Assembly: GCF_002288925.2 (NCBI RefSeq) | Contig: NW_022097993.1 | Span: 8,648,185-8,712,184 of the forward strand | Source: Delphinapterus leucas | Lineage: Eukaryota > Chordata > Mammalia > Artiodactyla > Monodontidae | Direction of reading: 5' to 3' | DNA length: 64,000 nucleotides | Shown: positions 50,555 to 62,005 of the stretch, piece after piece | Layout of the letters: each line of letters starts with the position of its first letter | Position numbering within the stretch: position 1 is the first letter of the stretch | Made by a program: the position numbers and the translations under genes | Notes under the pieces: generated by a model | Database searches by the model: none | Seen by the model: only the letters and a program-made list of their open reading frames with translations | Told to the model about the DNA's origin: nothing

Positions 50555-53500
50555 TACCTTTTATGACAGTGGGCAGCCGTGGTCTTTAAAGATGGCATCA
50601 TAGGAGACCCCTGAACCACCGCCCTCCCAAAGACACACCAAATGAACAGCTACACACGCAGTAATTCCCTCGGCAGGAAATCCAGAAACTAGCCAAGGGG
50701 CTCCTATGCACTGGGAGAATGAGAAAACGCTCACATCAAAACGGCAGGAGAGGCTGAGATGCACTCGCCATAAACCCCAGTCCTAGCACACAGCAGGGAC
50801 CTCCAACTCCCAGCTTTGCCCTGGGAGACTAAGGGTTTGAACCCCATTTTTAGTGCCCCAATTTTTAAGACTCCCACCAGAGGGATGGCCCCCCCCCCCG
50901 AACACCTAGCTCTGAAAGCCGCGGGGCTTGCATCTGTGAGCCCCACACACTACAGCAAACACAAAAGCAGGTATTAGCGGGCGTGAGCACTGGGCCTCTG
51001 CTCACCCACCACCCGTGTCCAGGCAGAAACGCCAGTGTCCCCGATCTTTCCTGAAAGGGTTCTACTTGCGTACTTTAAAAGCTGCTGCCTGCCAGTCAGG
51101 CCTCTAATTTTTAGCATCCAACTAGGGAGTGACTGCAGTTCTCTCCTGAGACCACAGAAGCCGGTGGACGCCTCCCCTGGCCTCTCCCTCTGGCCTGCTC
51201 CAGTTTGCCAGTATCTCCCTCAGGAAGCTTTTATACACATCTGGTGCCCCAGCTTTTGAGGCTGCTGCTTGACAGAAGAACCCCTGGGTCACCTGGCTCT
51301 GACAGCCAGTGGGGCTTTCATTCAGGAGTCCCACAGGCCTGTAGCAAAGAAAGAAGTTCATAATGGGTTCCGGACCCCATAGCCCCCTCCCCCACTCCAT
51401 GGCTGTATAACCGGGCCCAGTAGAGAGGGGACAGGTGAAATGCCCACCTCCCAGTTTCTCCTTGGATGGGGTCTAATGACACACTTTCCCCACTGCTCCT
51501 AAACTGGACCCTGTATCTAGGAGCTGACTGTGACCCTCCCCCTGGGACACTGATCGGTCTGGGCACATATTCAACCACTGGGCGCCACTAAAAACAGGGA
51601 AAGTGATTAGACAATCACATAGGTTTTAGAGACAACCAGAAGCCAAGGCTGGGCTGATTGATGACGTTCATCTCCCACACAAGATCAGTCTGTCAAGACT
51701 GGGGTAGGAGGCTGTTCATCTAACACACAGAAACCCACACAAAGAGTCAAGGAAAATGAAGAAACAAAGTAATATGTTCCAAACAAAAGAACAAGATAAA
51801 CTACCAGAAGCAGATCTTAATGAAACAGACAACCTAGAAGAAATAGTTAAATTACTAGAAACATACAACCTACCAAGGCTAAATCAGGGAGAAATAGAAA
51901 AGCTGAACAGACCAATTACTAATAAAGAGATAGAATCAGTAATCAAAAACCTCCTAACAAACAAAAAAGTCCAGGACCAGAAGGCTTCACTGGTGAATTA
52001 CACCAACATTTAAAGAGTAAGTGCCAATCCTTCTCAAACTCTTCCATAAAAAGAACAGAAGAGGACGAAACACTTCCAAACTCATTTTATGAGGTCAGCA
52101 TTACCCTGATATCAAAACCAGATAAGGACACCACAAGAAAGTAAAAGTACATATGCCTGATGAATGTAAATGTAAAAGTCCTTAATGAAATCCCAGCAAA
52201 CTGAATTCAACAGTACATTAAAAGGATCATACACCATGATCAAGTAGGATTTATTCCAGGGATGCAAGGACGGTTCAACATCTGCAAATCAATCAATGTG
52301 ATGCACCACATGAACAAAAGGAAGGATAAAAATTATATGATCATCTCAATAGATATAGAAAAAGCACTTGACAAAATACACACACTTTCATGATAACAAC
52401 TCTCAACAAAGTGGATATAGAGGGAATGCACCTCAACGTAATAAAGGCCACAAAACAAGCCCATAGGTAACATCATACTCAGTGGTAAAAAACTGAAAAC
52501 TTTCCCTTTGTTTTGTTTCCCAGGAACAAATTATGATGCCCACTCTTGCCAGTTTTATTCACCTTAGTATTGGAAGTCTTAGCCATAGCAATTAGGCAAG
52601 AAAGAGAAATAAAAGTCATCCAAATCAGAAAGGAAGAAGTAAAACTGTCACTATTTGCAGATGACATATTATATATAGAAAACTCTAAAGACTCCACCAA
52701 AAACTGTTGGAAATAATAAATGAATTAAGCAAAGTTGCAGGACACAAAATAAATATTCAAAAATCAGTTGTGTTTCTATATACTAACAACAATTTATCAG
52801 AAAGAGATATTAAGGAAAAAATCCCATTTACAATAGCATCAAAAAGAATAAAATATTTAGGAAGGAGTTTGATCAAGGAGGTGAAAGATCTGTTCGGTGA
52901 AAACTATAAAACATTGATGAAAGAAAGTGAAGAAGACACTAATAAATGGAAAGATATTCTATGCTGATGGATTGGAAGAATTTGTATTGTTAAAATGTCC
53001 ATACTACCCAAAGCAATCTACAGATTCAGTGCAATCTCTATCAAATTCCAGTGCTGTTTTTCACAGAAAAAGAACAGTCCCAAACTCGTATGGAATCACA
53101 AAGACCCTGAATAGCCAAAACAATCTTGAGAAGGAAGAACAAAACTAGAAACATCACACTTTCTCATTTCAAATTATATTACAAAGTTATAGTAATCAAA
53201 ACAGTATGATATTGGCATAAAAACAGACACATAGGTCAATGGAACAGAATAGAGAGCCCAGAAATAAACCCACACATATATGGTGAGTTAATTAATGACA
53301 AAGGAGCCAAGAATATACAACGGGGAAAGGACAGGCTCTTCAATAAACGGTGTTGGGAAAACTGGGCAGTCACACGCAAAAGAATGAAACTGGACCACTA
53401 TCTTACACCACTCACAATAATTAACTCAAAATGGATTAAAGACAAATGTAACACCTGAAACTATAAAACTCCTAGAAGAACATGGGGGTAAGCTTCTTGA

Positions 53501-54733
53501 CATTTGCCTTGGCAATGATTTTTTGGATTTGACACCAAAAGCAAAGGCAAGAAAAGCAAAAATTAACAAGTGAAACTACAGCAAACTGAAAAGCTTCTGT
53601 ACAGCAAAGGAAACCATCAACAAAATGAAAAGGCAATGAAAGAGAGAAAATATTTTCAAATCACATAGCTGATAAGGAGTTAATATCCAAAATATACAAA
53701 TAACTAATACAAATTCAATAGTAAATAAGAAAAAAGAATCCAAAACCCCAAACAATCAAATTAAAAATCAGGCAGTGGATCTGAACAGACATTTTCCCAA
53801 AGACGACATACAAATGGCCAACATGTATTGAAAAGGTGCTCAATATCACTAATCATTAGGGAATGCAAATCAAAACCTCATACCTGTTAAAATGCTATAT
53901 CAGAAAGGCAGGAGATAAACGTTGGAGAGGATGTGGAGAAATGGGAACCCTCCTACACGGTTGGTGGGAATGTAAATTGGTACAGCCACTATGGAAAACA
54001 GTATGGAGGTTCCTCAAAAAATTAAAAATAGAACTATCACAGGACACAGCAATCCTATTTCTGGGTGTATATCCAAAGATAATTAAAACAGGATCTTGAA
54101 AGATGTCTGCACATCCGTGTTCACTGCAGCATTATTCTCAATAGCCAAGATATGGAAACAACCTAAGTGTCCATCAATGAATGGATGAATGGGTAAAGAA
54201 GAGCTATCTATCTATCTGCCTACCTATCTATCAAAATATTGTACATCCATGAGAAAGAAGGAAATCCTAATGTCTACAAAAATGCGGATGGACCTCGAGG
54301 GCATTAAGCTAAGTGAAATAAGCCAGACAGAGAAAGACAGATACTGTATATCACTCATATGTGGAACCTAAAAAAGTAAAACTCATAGAAACCAAGACTA
54401 GAATCATGTTTACCAGGGTGTATGGGGTGGGGAGAAATGGGGAGATGTTGGTGAAAGACTGCAAACTTCCAGTTATAAGACGAATAAGTTCTGGGGAACC
54501 TAATGTACAGCATGGTGATTATAGTTAATAATACTGTATTATATATTTGAAAGTTGCTAAGAGAGTGAATCTTAAATATTTTCGCCACAAAAAAGAAATG
54601 GTAATTATGCGACGTGATGGAGTTGTTATCTCACAATCATTTTGCAGTATGTAAGTGTATCAAATCGACAGATTGTACGCAAACTTACACCATGTTTTTG
54701 TCAAGTACATTTCAATAAAGCTGGGGAAAAACT
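50555..54733 (+). mobile_element. Old L1M element with an internal deletion
   Basis: About 50555-51745 is an L1M-type 5' UTR (GATGGCATCATAGGAGACCC near the start). About 51756-51820 looks like the start of ORF1 (AGAACAAGATAAACTACCAG). The text then jumps to ORF2 just ahead of the reverse transcriptase (LNRPITNKEIESVIKNL) and runs through RT words (GATCAAGTAGGATTTATTCC, then TTTGCAGATGACATATTATA near 52657), the C terminus and a 3' UTR ending AATAAAGCTGGGGAAAAA. The endonuclease and most of ORF1 are absent. Many stops and frameshifts: no active protein. Confidence 0.85.
51756..52013 (+). pseudogene. Chimeric ORF1/ORF2 remnant of the deleted L1
   Basis: An open frame of 85 codons. Its first residues (MKKQSNMFQTKEQDKLPEAD) resemble an L1M ORF1 start. 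From about residue 24 it reads like L1 ORF2 upstream of the RT domain (LLETYNLPRLNQGEIEKLNR). The junction marks the deletion of ORF1 and the endonuclease domain. No function is implied. Confidence 0.65.
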
Positions 54734-54989
54734 GGGTAGAACAGCTTAAGCTGCTCTAATAACAATTTAACTAATAACAATTAGTTATTTGTCCAAAATG
54801 TTTTTTGCAACATAGGAGCATTTGTTTTAAGTGAAGACAGCACCTGTAGGAATTACAGGTAGCCCTCAAGGCTCATTGGCTTCAGATTCATTTGTTCATC
54901 TGTTCGTGTATGAAGAAGTTAATTGAGGGTCAAGCATTGTATTAGACACTTGCATTAGAAATGAATATTCACTCATCAATCTGATCATC

Positions 54990-55047
54990 AATCTATTGCA
55001 AATGTTTATCAAGTCCCTACTGTGTACCAGGCATTGTGCCAAATGCT
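54990..55047 (+). repeat. MIR fragment, left arm
   Basis: CAAGTCCCTACTGTGTACCA and GGCATTGTGCCAAATGCTTT, the MIR core. It continues at 55272 after the DNA transposon. Confidence 0.7.
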
Positions 55048-55271
55048 TTATGTGCACCAGTGGTTGTCAGTAGGGACAATTTTGCCCCCCGGGGGCATTT
55101 GGCAACGTCTGGAGACATATTTGGTTGTCATAACTGGGAAGGGGGTTGCTGCTGGCATCTAGTGGTGGAGGCCAGGGTTGCTTCAAAACATCCTACAATG
55201 CCGAGAACAGCCCTCTGAAAAAAGAATTACCAGTCCCCAGTGTTAGTAGTGCCAAGACTGGGAAACCCTGA
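55048..55271 (+). mobile_element. MER5A non-autonomous hAT (Charlie) DNA transposon
   Basis: Starts CAGTGGTTGTCAG and ends GACTGGGAAACCCTG, imperfect terminal inverted repeats. Inside are AATTTTGCCCCCCGGGGGCA, TTTGGCAACGTCTGGAGACA and GGCATCTAGTGGTGGAGGCC, characteristic of MER5A. The 8-bp flanks ATGTGCAC and AAGTCCAT share five positions, a plausible decayed duplication. Confidence 0.85.
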
Positions 55272-55440
55272 AGTCCATCATTTCATTTAGTCCTCCCAAC
55301 AGCCCTATGAGGGAGACAGTATCATTCCTTTCTCCTCCTTACAAATGAAGAACTGAGGCTTGCGGGGGTCAACTAGCCATACCTACAAGTGGCTGAGCTG
55401 GCCCTTACCTGACTCCAAAGCTGTGCCCTTAAGAGTCATG
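55272..55440 (+). repeat. MIR fragment, right arm
   Basis: ATTTCATTTAGTCCTCCCAA, AACTGAGGCTTGCGGGGGTC and CAAGTGGCTGAGCTGGCCCT continue the MIR interrupted at 55047. Confidence 0.75.
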
Positions 55441-56639
55441 GTACCCCATTCCTTGGATAAAGGAAATCTAGAGTGACATGGGCTGGGGGGTAGTGGTGGC
55501 GGGGAGGGTGAAAGGGATAGGCTGTAAAAGCAGGTGGAAACTAAAGCAAGAATAAATTGTTACGATAAAGCATTGACGAAAGAAAGAAGTGCAGGGAGAA
55601 TAAAGCAGAAATAAAATGGCACTAAAACAGATGGTACCTTTACGGATACATCCAGAGACAGTGGGGTTAGAGAAAGAAACACAACTGCTAATAAACAAGG
55701 AGGAGCTCCAAGCTGCATGAAGAAAAAAAAAAAAAGTGTAATCTGGAGCTCTTAAATGCCCTCCCAACGGAAACAGTGAGGAACAAGTCAGGAAGCAGGG
55801 AAGAAACAGTTACTGATGACAGGCAGCCCATTAGGGATGTGGAATATAGGCTTATAAGCTATTAGGAAGTAGGCTCACATATCCACTGAGTCACTTAGAA
55901 TGTTTTATGGATGAATTCTTGAGACTTGAGGAGACTGCAAAGATTTGAATGAAGTAAATACTGTGATATTTAAGACACGTAGGGTGTGTATGAGGTTATA
56001 ATTAGACCCCTCTGGAACTTTGCTCCAGGATTAGTCAGCAAAATCAATACAAATTGATCACCCCGGATGCTGAGTAAAAGGGATTAGTCACTGAAATACT
56101 GAAAAGCCCTCATTATAAGGTGGATTCACATCCAAGGTTACCCTATCATGGACCTAAGATTGGGTTAAAGCAGGGTCAATTGTATATCTGAACTTGGCGG
56201 GCGGTGTTTTGTTGCTACAATTACGTGACGCAATGCATCTATCAGAAAGTATATTTTAGTATGCTTGGCCTAATTTAAAATCATAAAGGGAAGAACTAAA
56301 TCACATGGATTAAACAAAGCACAGCTGAACACTTTTATACTAGTAATTGTTAGGAGAGATAAGTTTTCTAGAGGTGAACCACAAAGGGGGTACATCTTGA
56401 CATCTAGAAACTGTCTGGAGACTTCAGGTTTTAAGAATTTTTGTAAATTATGTTAGAGTCTCAGAAAGATTCCCCTAATAGCTAACATAAATTTCCCTCT
56501 TGCACTTTAAGGTCATTTCATCTTCTTGCCTCTGGGCAAAACAGAAGTGCAACAATTACTACATTCCTGGTGATTCTACCCTCTCCCACCTCCATTTTTG
56601 TTCTAATTCCTTGAGCTCTTTTCAGTGACTTCACTATAA
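55441..56639. other. Intron, no recognised element
   Basis: Intronic sequence with one A run at about 55722-55734. No gene or named repeat recognised. Confidence 0.45.
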
Positions 56640-56960
56640 GCTAAAATTTGGATAATTTTAATGAAATATCTGTTTTAAAATTATAAAAGTAATAGCTGCT
56701 ATAAAAGGTCAAAACCTTAGACATACGTATAAGAAGTAAATTTATTTAATTAGCTAATTCTTTACTAAGGAGCTGTAAGTTCTTTAATTTTTGCTATTAA
56801 AATGATGCTGAAATGAATAGCCTTGTACACAAATTTTTGTAGGTATTCTCTTTAAGGATACATTCCTGGAGATTGGATTGCTGGGTTGAAGGCTGGCACA
56901 TTTTGAGTTTCGATATCAAAGTGCCCTCCAAACGGTGGTAACAATGTATGAAAGTACTTA
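56640..56960. repeat. Old L1ME-like LINE fragment
   Basis: AATAGCCTTGTACACAAATT, GGATACATTCCTGGAGATTG and GATTGCTGGGTTGAAGG, the same ancient LINE text as at 80-510. A MIR-like piece follows at about 57005-57070. Confidence 0.5.
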
Positions 56961-57070
56961 TCTCTCCTTGCTAATAAAAAGCAATGCTAATAAAATAACG
57001 ATAGTGATAATAATAGCTAAAATTTACTGTTTACTGTGTAATACTGTTCTAAGCAGTTTCAAGTATTACG

Positions 57071-58379
57071 TGGAATATTATAAATTTGTAATCTTTGCTA
57101 ATATGATAGACAAAACATCACCTTTTTTTTTTTTTAACAGATTCATGTCATGAAGAAGTCATAGAAGGCAAGTCATCAAGAAGGCCTTTGCCCAAGATTA
57201 TGAAACTACTTTCCTAGATTCTGCCTGGTGTACTTAGCTGCTCATTTAGTTAACATATGTACTCTGTTTGGCATGTCCTTTGTGGCAACGGTAGCTAGCT
57301 GTCCTCCACAGATACATGCTTATCTTCTGAGGCACAGAACTACCCCTGGGAAGCGGCTGCCTACCAGGGACGTCACTTCCCAGGTCCGCTCGCCTCTGGG
57401 TGGGGGAATGTGACCCGTCCTAGCCGATGGAAGGTGAGTGGAGATGGTGTGTGCCTCTTCCGGGCTGAGGGGAAGCAGATGGCCTTAGGGGCTGTCTTTT
57501 CCCGTCTGCCAGCTCATGTGGGCCTTCAGGATGTTCTTAGGGGCCAGATGCTGAAGATGGCGGGGCCTTGTCAGCCAGGTCCTGAGTGACCGCATGCAGC
57601 AGGGCTTCTACCACACACCCTAGCCCCAGCGAGAAGCACCTTCATTGGACTCTCAAATGCAAGGAAGAAATGAACTTCTAATTTGAGAAGTTACTGGAAT
57701 TTGAGGATTTGTATGTTATAACAATTGGCATTACTCTAACTGAGACATCCTTAACTTTTATGAAATTTATGTTTGTCTCTGTGGTGAAGTAGAGAACTAA
57801 TCTTTCTTTTTATCCTATGTGATAGCCAGTTTTTCCAATACCACCTACATAAAAAGCCTATTCTTTTCCAAATGTCTCCATATACTCATAGAGAGGTCTA
57901 TTTCTAGATTCTTTCTGTTCTACTCCCTATGCGTCATCAGTATGACACTAGATATTAGACAGGGTAATATCCCTTCAATGTTACTCCTTTGTAAAAAAAG
58001 ATTATGAATTATTCTAAACCTATTTATTTCTCCAGGTAAATTTCAGAATAAATGTACCCGTTAAAACCCCAGCATCCTGATACAGACTGCACGTTTGATT
58101 TTAGGTGAGCATCTTCTCTACTGCTTCCTTCATCTCACATCCAGCGAGCTGTGTACTTCTGCTGCTTCTGCTCCAAATATCTCCCCTCTCTCCCTCCTCC
58201 CACTGGTCCTGTGTCCCCCGGCTAAGGGCGAGGCTCCCTCTCTCCCGGCCACGCCACAGACTCCAAACAGCTCTTCTCACTCCTGTCTTTGCTTTCTCTA
58301 AACTCTTGTGTATTTTTTTGCCAGATTAAAATGTTAAAGTGATAACATTACTTCTCTGATCAAAAAAAGTTTGTTTTTC
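57071..58379. other. Intron, no recognised element
   Basis: Intronic sequence. A moderately GC-rich part at about 57340-57620 may be an old repeat but I cannot name it. Confidence 0.4.
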
Positions 58380-58725
58380 TTTTCCAATACTTAGAACAAA
58401 GATCAAATTCTGCTTCCCAGCTTCAAAGTGCTCTACAGAATGCTGCTCTTTCTGGAAAGCCCTTCCCCTTCCCCGTGTGGCCACCTCTCAGCTGCTGCTA
58501 GGGCTCAGCCCAGGTGCCAACTTGTCAAGGAGGCTGCCCTCACGCACTGGTGCCCGGGGCTCTGGGTGCACTCCTGTCACTCTTACGACCACTGTCAGTA
58601 CCATCTGCTTGCCTGCCGGTCTCTCCCAGGAACTGTAAGACACTGAAGGCAGTCAAAACACTTATTTTTCCGTGTAACCTCAGTGCCTGCTCAGTACCTG
58701 CCATGGTAAGATGTTCAGTACTGAT
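58380..58725 (+). repeat. L2 3' region fragment
   Basis: AAAGATCAAATTCTGCTTCC, TCTGGAAAGCCCTTCCCCTT, CAACTTGTCAAGGAGGCTGC and ACTGAAGGCAGTCAAAACAC follow the L2 order. Diverged. Confidence 0.62.
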
Positions 58726-59527
58726 CTGACGGGTTATTTGCTTATAGTGAGCACAGAGACAGAACACTTTATAATTTCAAGGGTCTTAGAAACAATACAG
58801 TTAAAGAGCCATCATTTTGCAGTTGAGAAGCACGAATATACAAAATATATACAAGTAAAAAAATGTTAAAAAAGACCTTCAAGATGGCAGAGGGGTAAAA
58901 CGTGGAGATCACCTTCCTCCCCACAGATACACCAGAAATACATCTACATGTGGAACGACTCCTACAGAACACCTACTGAACGCCGGCAGAAGGCCTCAGA
59001 CCTCCCAAAAGGCAAGAAACTCCCCACGTACCTAGGTAGGGCAAAAGAAAAAAGAATAAACAGAGACAAAAGGATAGGGCCGGGACCTGCACCAGAGGGA
59101 GGGAGCCGTGAAGGAGGAAAGGTTTCCACACACTAGGAGCCCCTTCGTGGGCGGAGACTGTGGGTGGCGGAGCGGGGAAGCTTCGCAGCTGCGGGGGAGA
59201 GCGCAGCAACAGGGGTGCGGAGGGCAAAGTGGAGAAGTTCCCGCACAGAGGATCGGTGCCGACCGGCACTCACCAGCCCGAGAGGCTTGTCTGCTCATCC
59301 GCTGGGGCGGGCGGGGCTGCGAGCTGAGGCTCGGGCTTCGGTCGGAGCGCAGGGAGAGGACTGGGGTTGGCTGCGTGAACAGAGCCTGCAGGGGGTTAGT
59401 ACGACACGGCTGGCCGGGAGGGAGTCCGGGGAAAAGTCTGGACCTGCCGAAGAGGCAAGGGACTTTTTCTTCCCTTTGTTTCCTGGTGCGTGAGGAGAGG
59501 GGCTTAAGAGCGCTGCTTAAAGGAGCT

Positions 59528-59660
59528 CCAGAGACGGGCGCGAGCTGCGGCTAAAAGCGTGGACCCCAGAAACGGGCACGAGCCGTGGCCATCAGCGCGG
59601 ACCCCAGAGACGGGCGTGAGCTGCGCCTATCAGTGCGGACCCCAGAGACGGGCATGAGAT
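59528..59660 (+). repeat. 38-bp tandem repeat in the L1 5' UTR
   Basis: About 3.5 copies starting at 59528, 59566, 59604 and 59642, each beginning CCAGAGACGGGC (or CCAGAAACGGGC) and ending GCGGACC or GTGGACC. The units are GC-rich, CpG-rich and closely similar. Placed in the promoter half of the L1 5' UTR. Confidence 0.9.
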
Positions 59661-60479
59661 GCTAAGGCTGCTGCTGCCGCCACCAAGAAGCCTGTGTGTG
59701 AGCGCAGGTCACTATCCACACCTCCCTTCCCGGGAGCCTGTGCAGCCCACCACTGCTAGGGTCCCGGGATCCAGGGACAACTTACCCGGGAGAACGCACG
59801 GCGTGCCTCAGGCTAGTGCAACGTCACGCCGGCCTCTGCCACTGCAGGCTCGCCCCGCACTCTGTGCCCCTCCCTCCCCCCCCCGAGTGAGCCAGAGCCC
59901 CCGAATCAGCGGCTCCTTTAACCCCGTCCTGTCTGAGTGGGAACAGACGCCCTCAGGTGACCTACACGCAGAGGCGGGGCCAAATCCAAAGCTGAGCCTC
60001 GGGAGCTGTGCAAACAAACGGAAAGGGAAATCTCTCCCAGCAGCCTCAGGAGGAGCGCATTAAATCTCCACAATCAACTTGATGTACCCTGCATCTGTGG
60101 AATACATGAATAGACAACGAATCATCCGAAAATTGAGGCGGTGGACTTTGGGAGCAACTGTAGACTTGGGGTTTGCTTTCTGCATCTAATTTGTTCCTGG
60201 TTTTATGTTTATCTTAGTTTAGTATCTAGAGTTTATTATCATTGGTAGATTTGTTTATTGATTTGGTTGCTTTCTTACTTTTTTCTTTATTTATAGATAT
60301 ATATATATTTTTCCTTTTTCTCTTTTCGTCAGGGTATGTGTATCCTTTTTTGTATGATTTTGTCTGTTTAGCTTTGCTTTTACCATTTGTCCCAGAGTTC
60401 TGTCTGTTCCTTTTTTATTCTGTTTTTTATTACTTTTTACTTTTTAAATTTTAAATAATTTTTTTATTTTAATAACTTT

Positions 60480-60560
60480 ATTTTCCTTCCTTCCTTCCTT
60501 CCTCCCTTCCTCCCTTTTCTTTCTTTCTTCCTTTCTTTCTTTTTTTCTCCCTTTTCTTCT
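60480..60560 (+). repeat. (CCTT)n / (CTTT)n tract in the L1 5' UTR
   Basis: Five CCTT-type units followed by CCCTT and CTTT units. Simple repeat within the L1. Confidence 0.88.
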
Positions 60561-61063
60561 GAACCGTGTGGCTGACAGGGTCTTCGTGCTCCGGCCGGGT
60601 GTCAGGCCTGTGCTTCTGAGGTGGGGGAGCCGAGTTCTGGACACTGGTCCACCAGAAACCTCCCGGCTCCACAAAATAACAAATGGCGAAAGCTCTCCCA
60701 GAGATCTCCATCTCAATGCTAAGACCAGCTCCACTCAATGATCAGCAAACTCCAGTGTTGGACACCCTATGCCAAACAACTAGCAAGACAGGAACACAGC
60801 CCCATCCATTAGCAGAGAGGCTGCCTAAAATCATAATAAGGTCACAGACACCCCAAAACACACCACGGGATGTGGTCCTGCCCACCGGAAAGACGAGATC
60901 CAGCCTCATCTACCAGAAAGTAGGCATTAGTCCCCTCCACCAGGAAGCCTACACAACCCACTGAACCAACCTACTGGGGGAAGACACCAAAAACAACGGG
61001 AACTACGAACTACGAACCTGCAGCCTGCGAAAAGGAGACACCAAACACAGTAAGTTAAGCAAA

Positions 61064-61960
61064 ATGAGAACACAGAGAAACACACAGCAGATGAAGGAGC
61101 AAGACAAAAAACCCACCAGACCAAACAAATGAAGAGGAAATAGGCAGTCTACCTGAAAAAGAATTCAGAGTAATGATAGTAAAGGTGATCCAAAATCTTG
61201 GAAATAGAATGGAGAAAATAAACATTTAACAAGGACCTAGAAGAACTAAAGAGCAAACAAACAATGATGAACAACACAATAAATGAAATTAAAAATTCTC
61301 TAGTAGGAATCAATAGCAGAATAACTGAGGCAGAAGAACAGGTAAGTGACCTGGAAGAAAAAGAGTGGAAATAACTGCCACAGAGCAGAATAAAGAAAAA
61401 AGAATGAAAAGAATTGAGGATACTCTCAGAGACATCTAGGACAACATTAAATGCACTAATACTCAAATTATAGGGGTCCCAGAAGCAGAAGAGAAAAAGA
61501 CAGGGACTGAGAAAACATTTGAAGAGATTATAGTTGAAAACTTCCCTAATATGGGAAAGGATTAGTCAATCGAGTCCAAGAAGTGCAGAGAGTCCCATAC
61601 AGGATAAATGCAAGGAGAAACATGCCAAGATACATATTAATCAAACTATCAAAAGTTAAATACAAAGAAAACACATTAAAAGCAGTAAGGGAAAAGAAAC
61701 AACATACGCGGGAATCGCCATAAGGTTAACAGCTGATCTTTCAGCAGAAACTCTGCAAGCCAGAAGGGAGTAGCAGGACATATTTAAAGTGGTGAAAGAG
61801 AAAAACCTACAACCAAGATTACTCCACCCAGCTAGCATCTCATTCAGATTCTGCAGAGAAATTAAAACCTTTACAGACAAGCAAAAGATAAGAGAATTCA
61901 GCACCACCAAACCAGCTTAACAACAAATGCTAAAGGAATTTCTCTAGGCAGGAAATACAA
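61064..61960 (+). pseudogene. L1 ORF1 remnant
   Basis: Opens ATGAGAACACAGAGAAACAC, the usual start of cetartiodactyl L1 ORF1, but the frame is lost within about 20 codons (TGA at 61130) and many stops follow. The expected coiled-coil and RNA-binding text is recognisable only as short pieces (for example AGTAGGAATCAATAGCAGAA). In active L1s ORF1p is the RNA-binding trimer; this copy cannot make it. Confidence 0.75.
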
Positions 61961-62005
61961 AAGAAGGAAAAGACCTACAATAACAAACCCAAAACAATTA
62001 AGAAA

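Noticed and set aside
59108..60063. Frames of 109-148 codons
   Set aside because: They lie in the GC-rich 5' UTR of an L1, not in a host gene.
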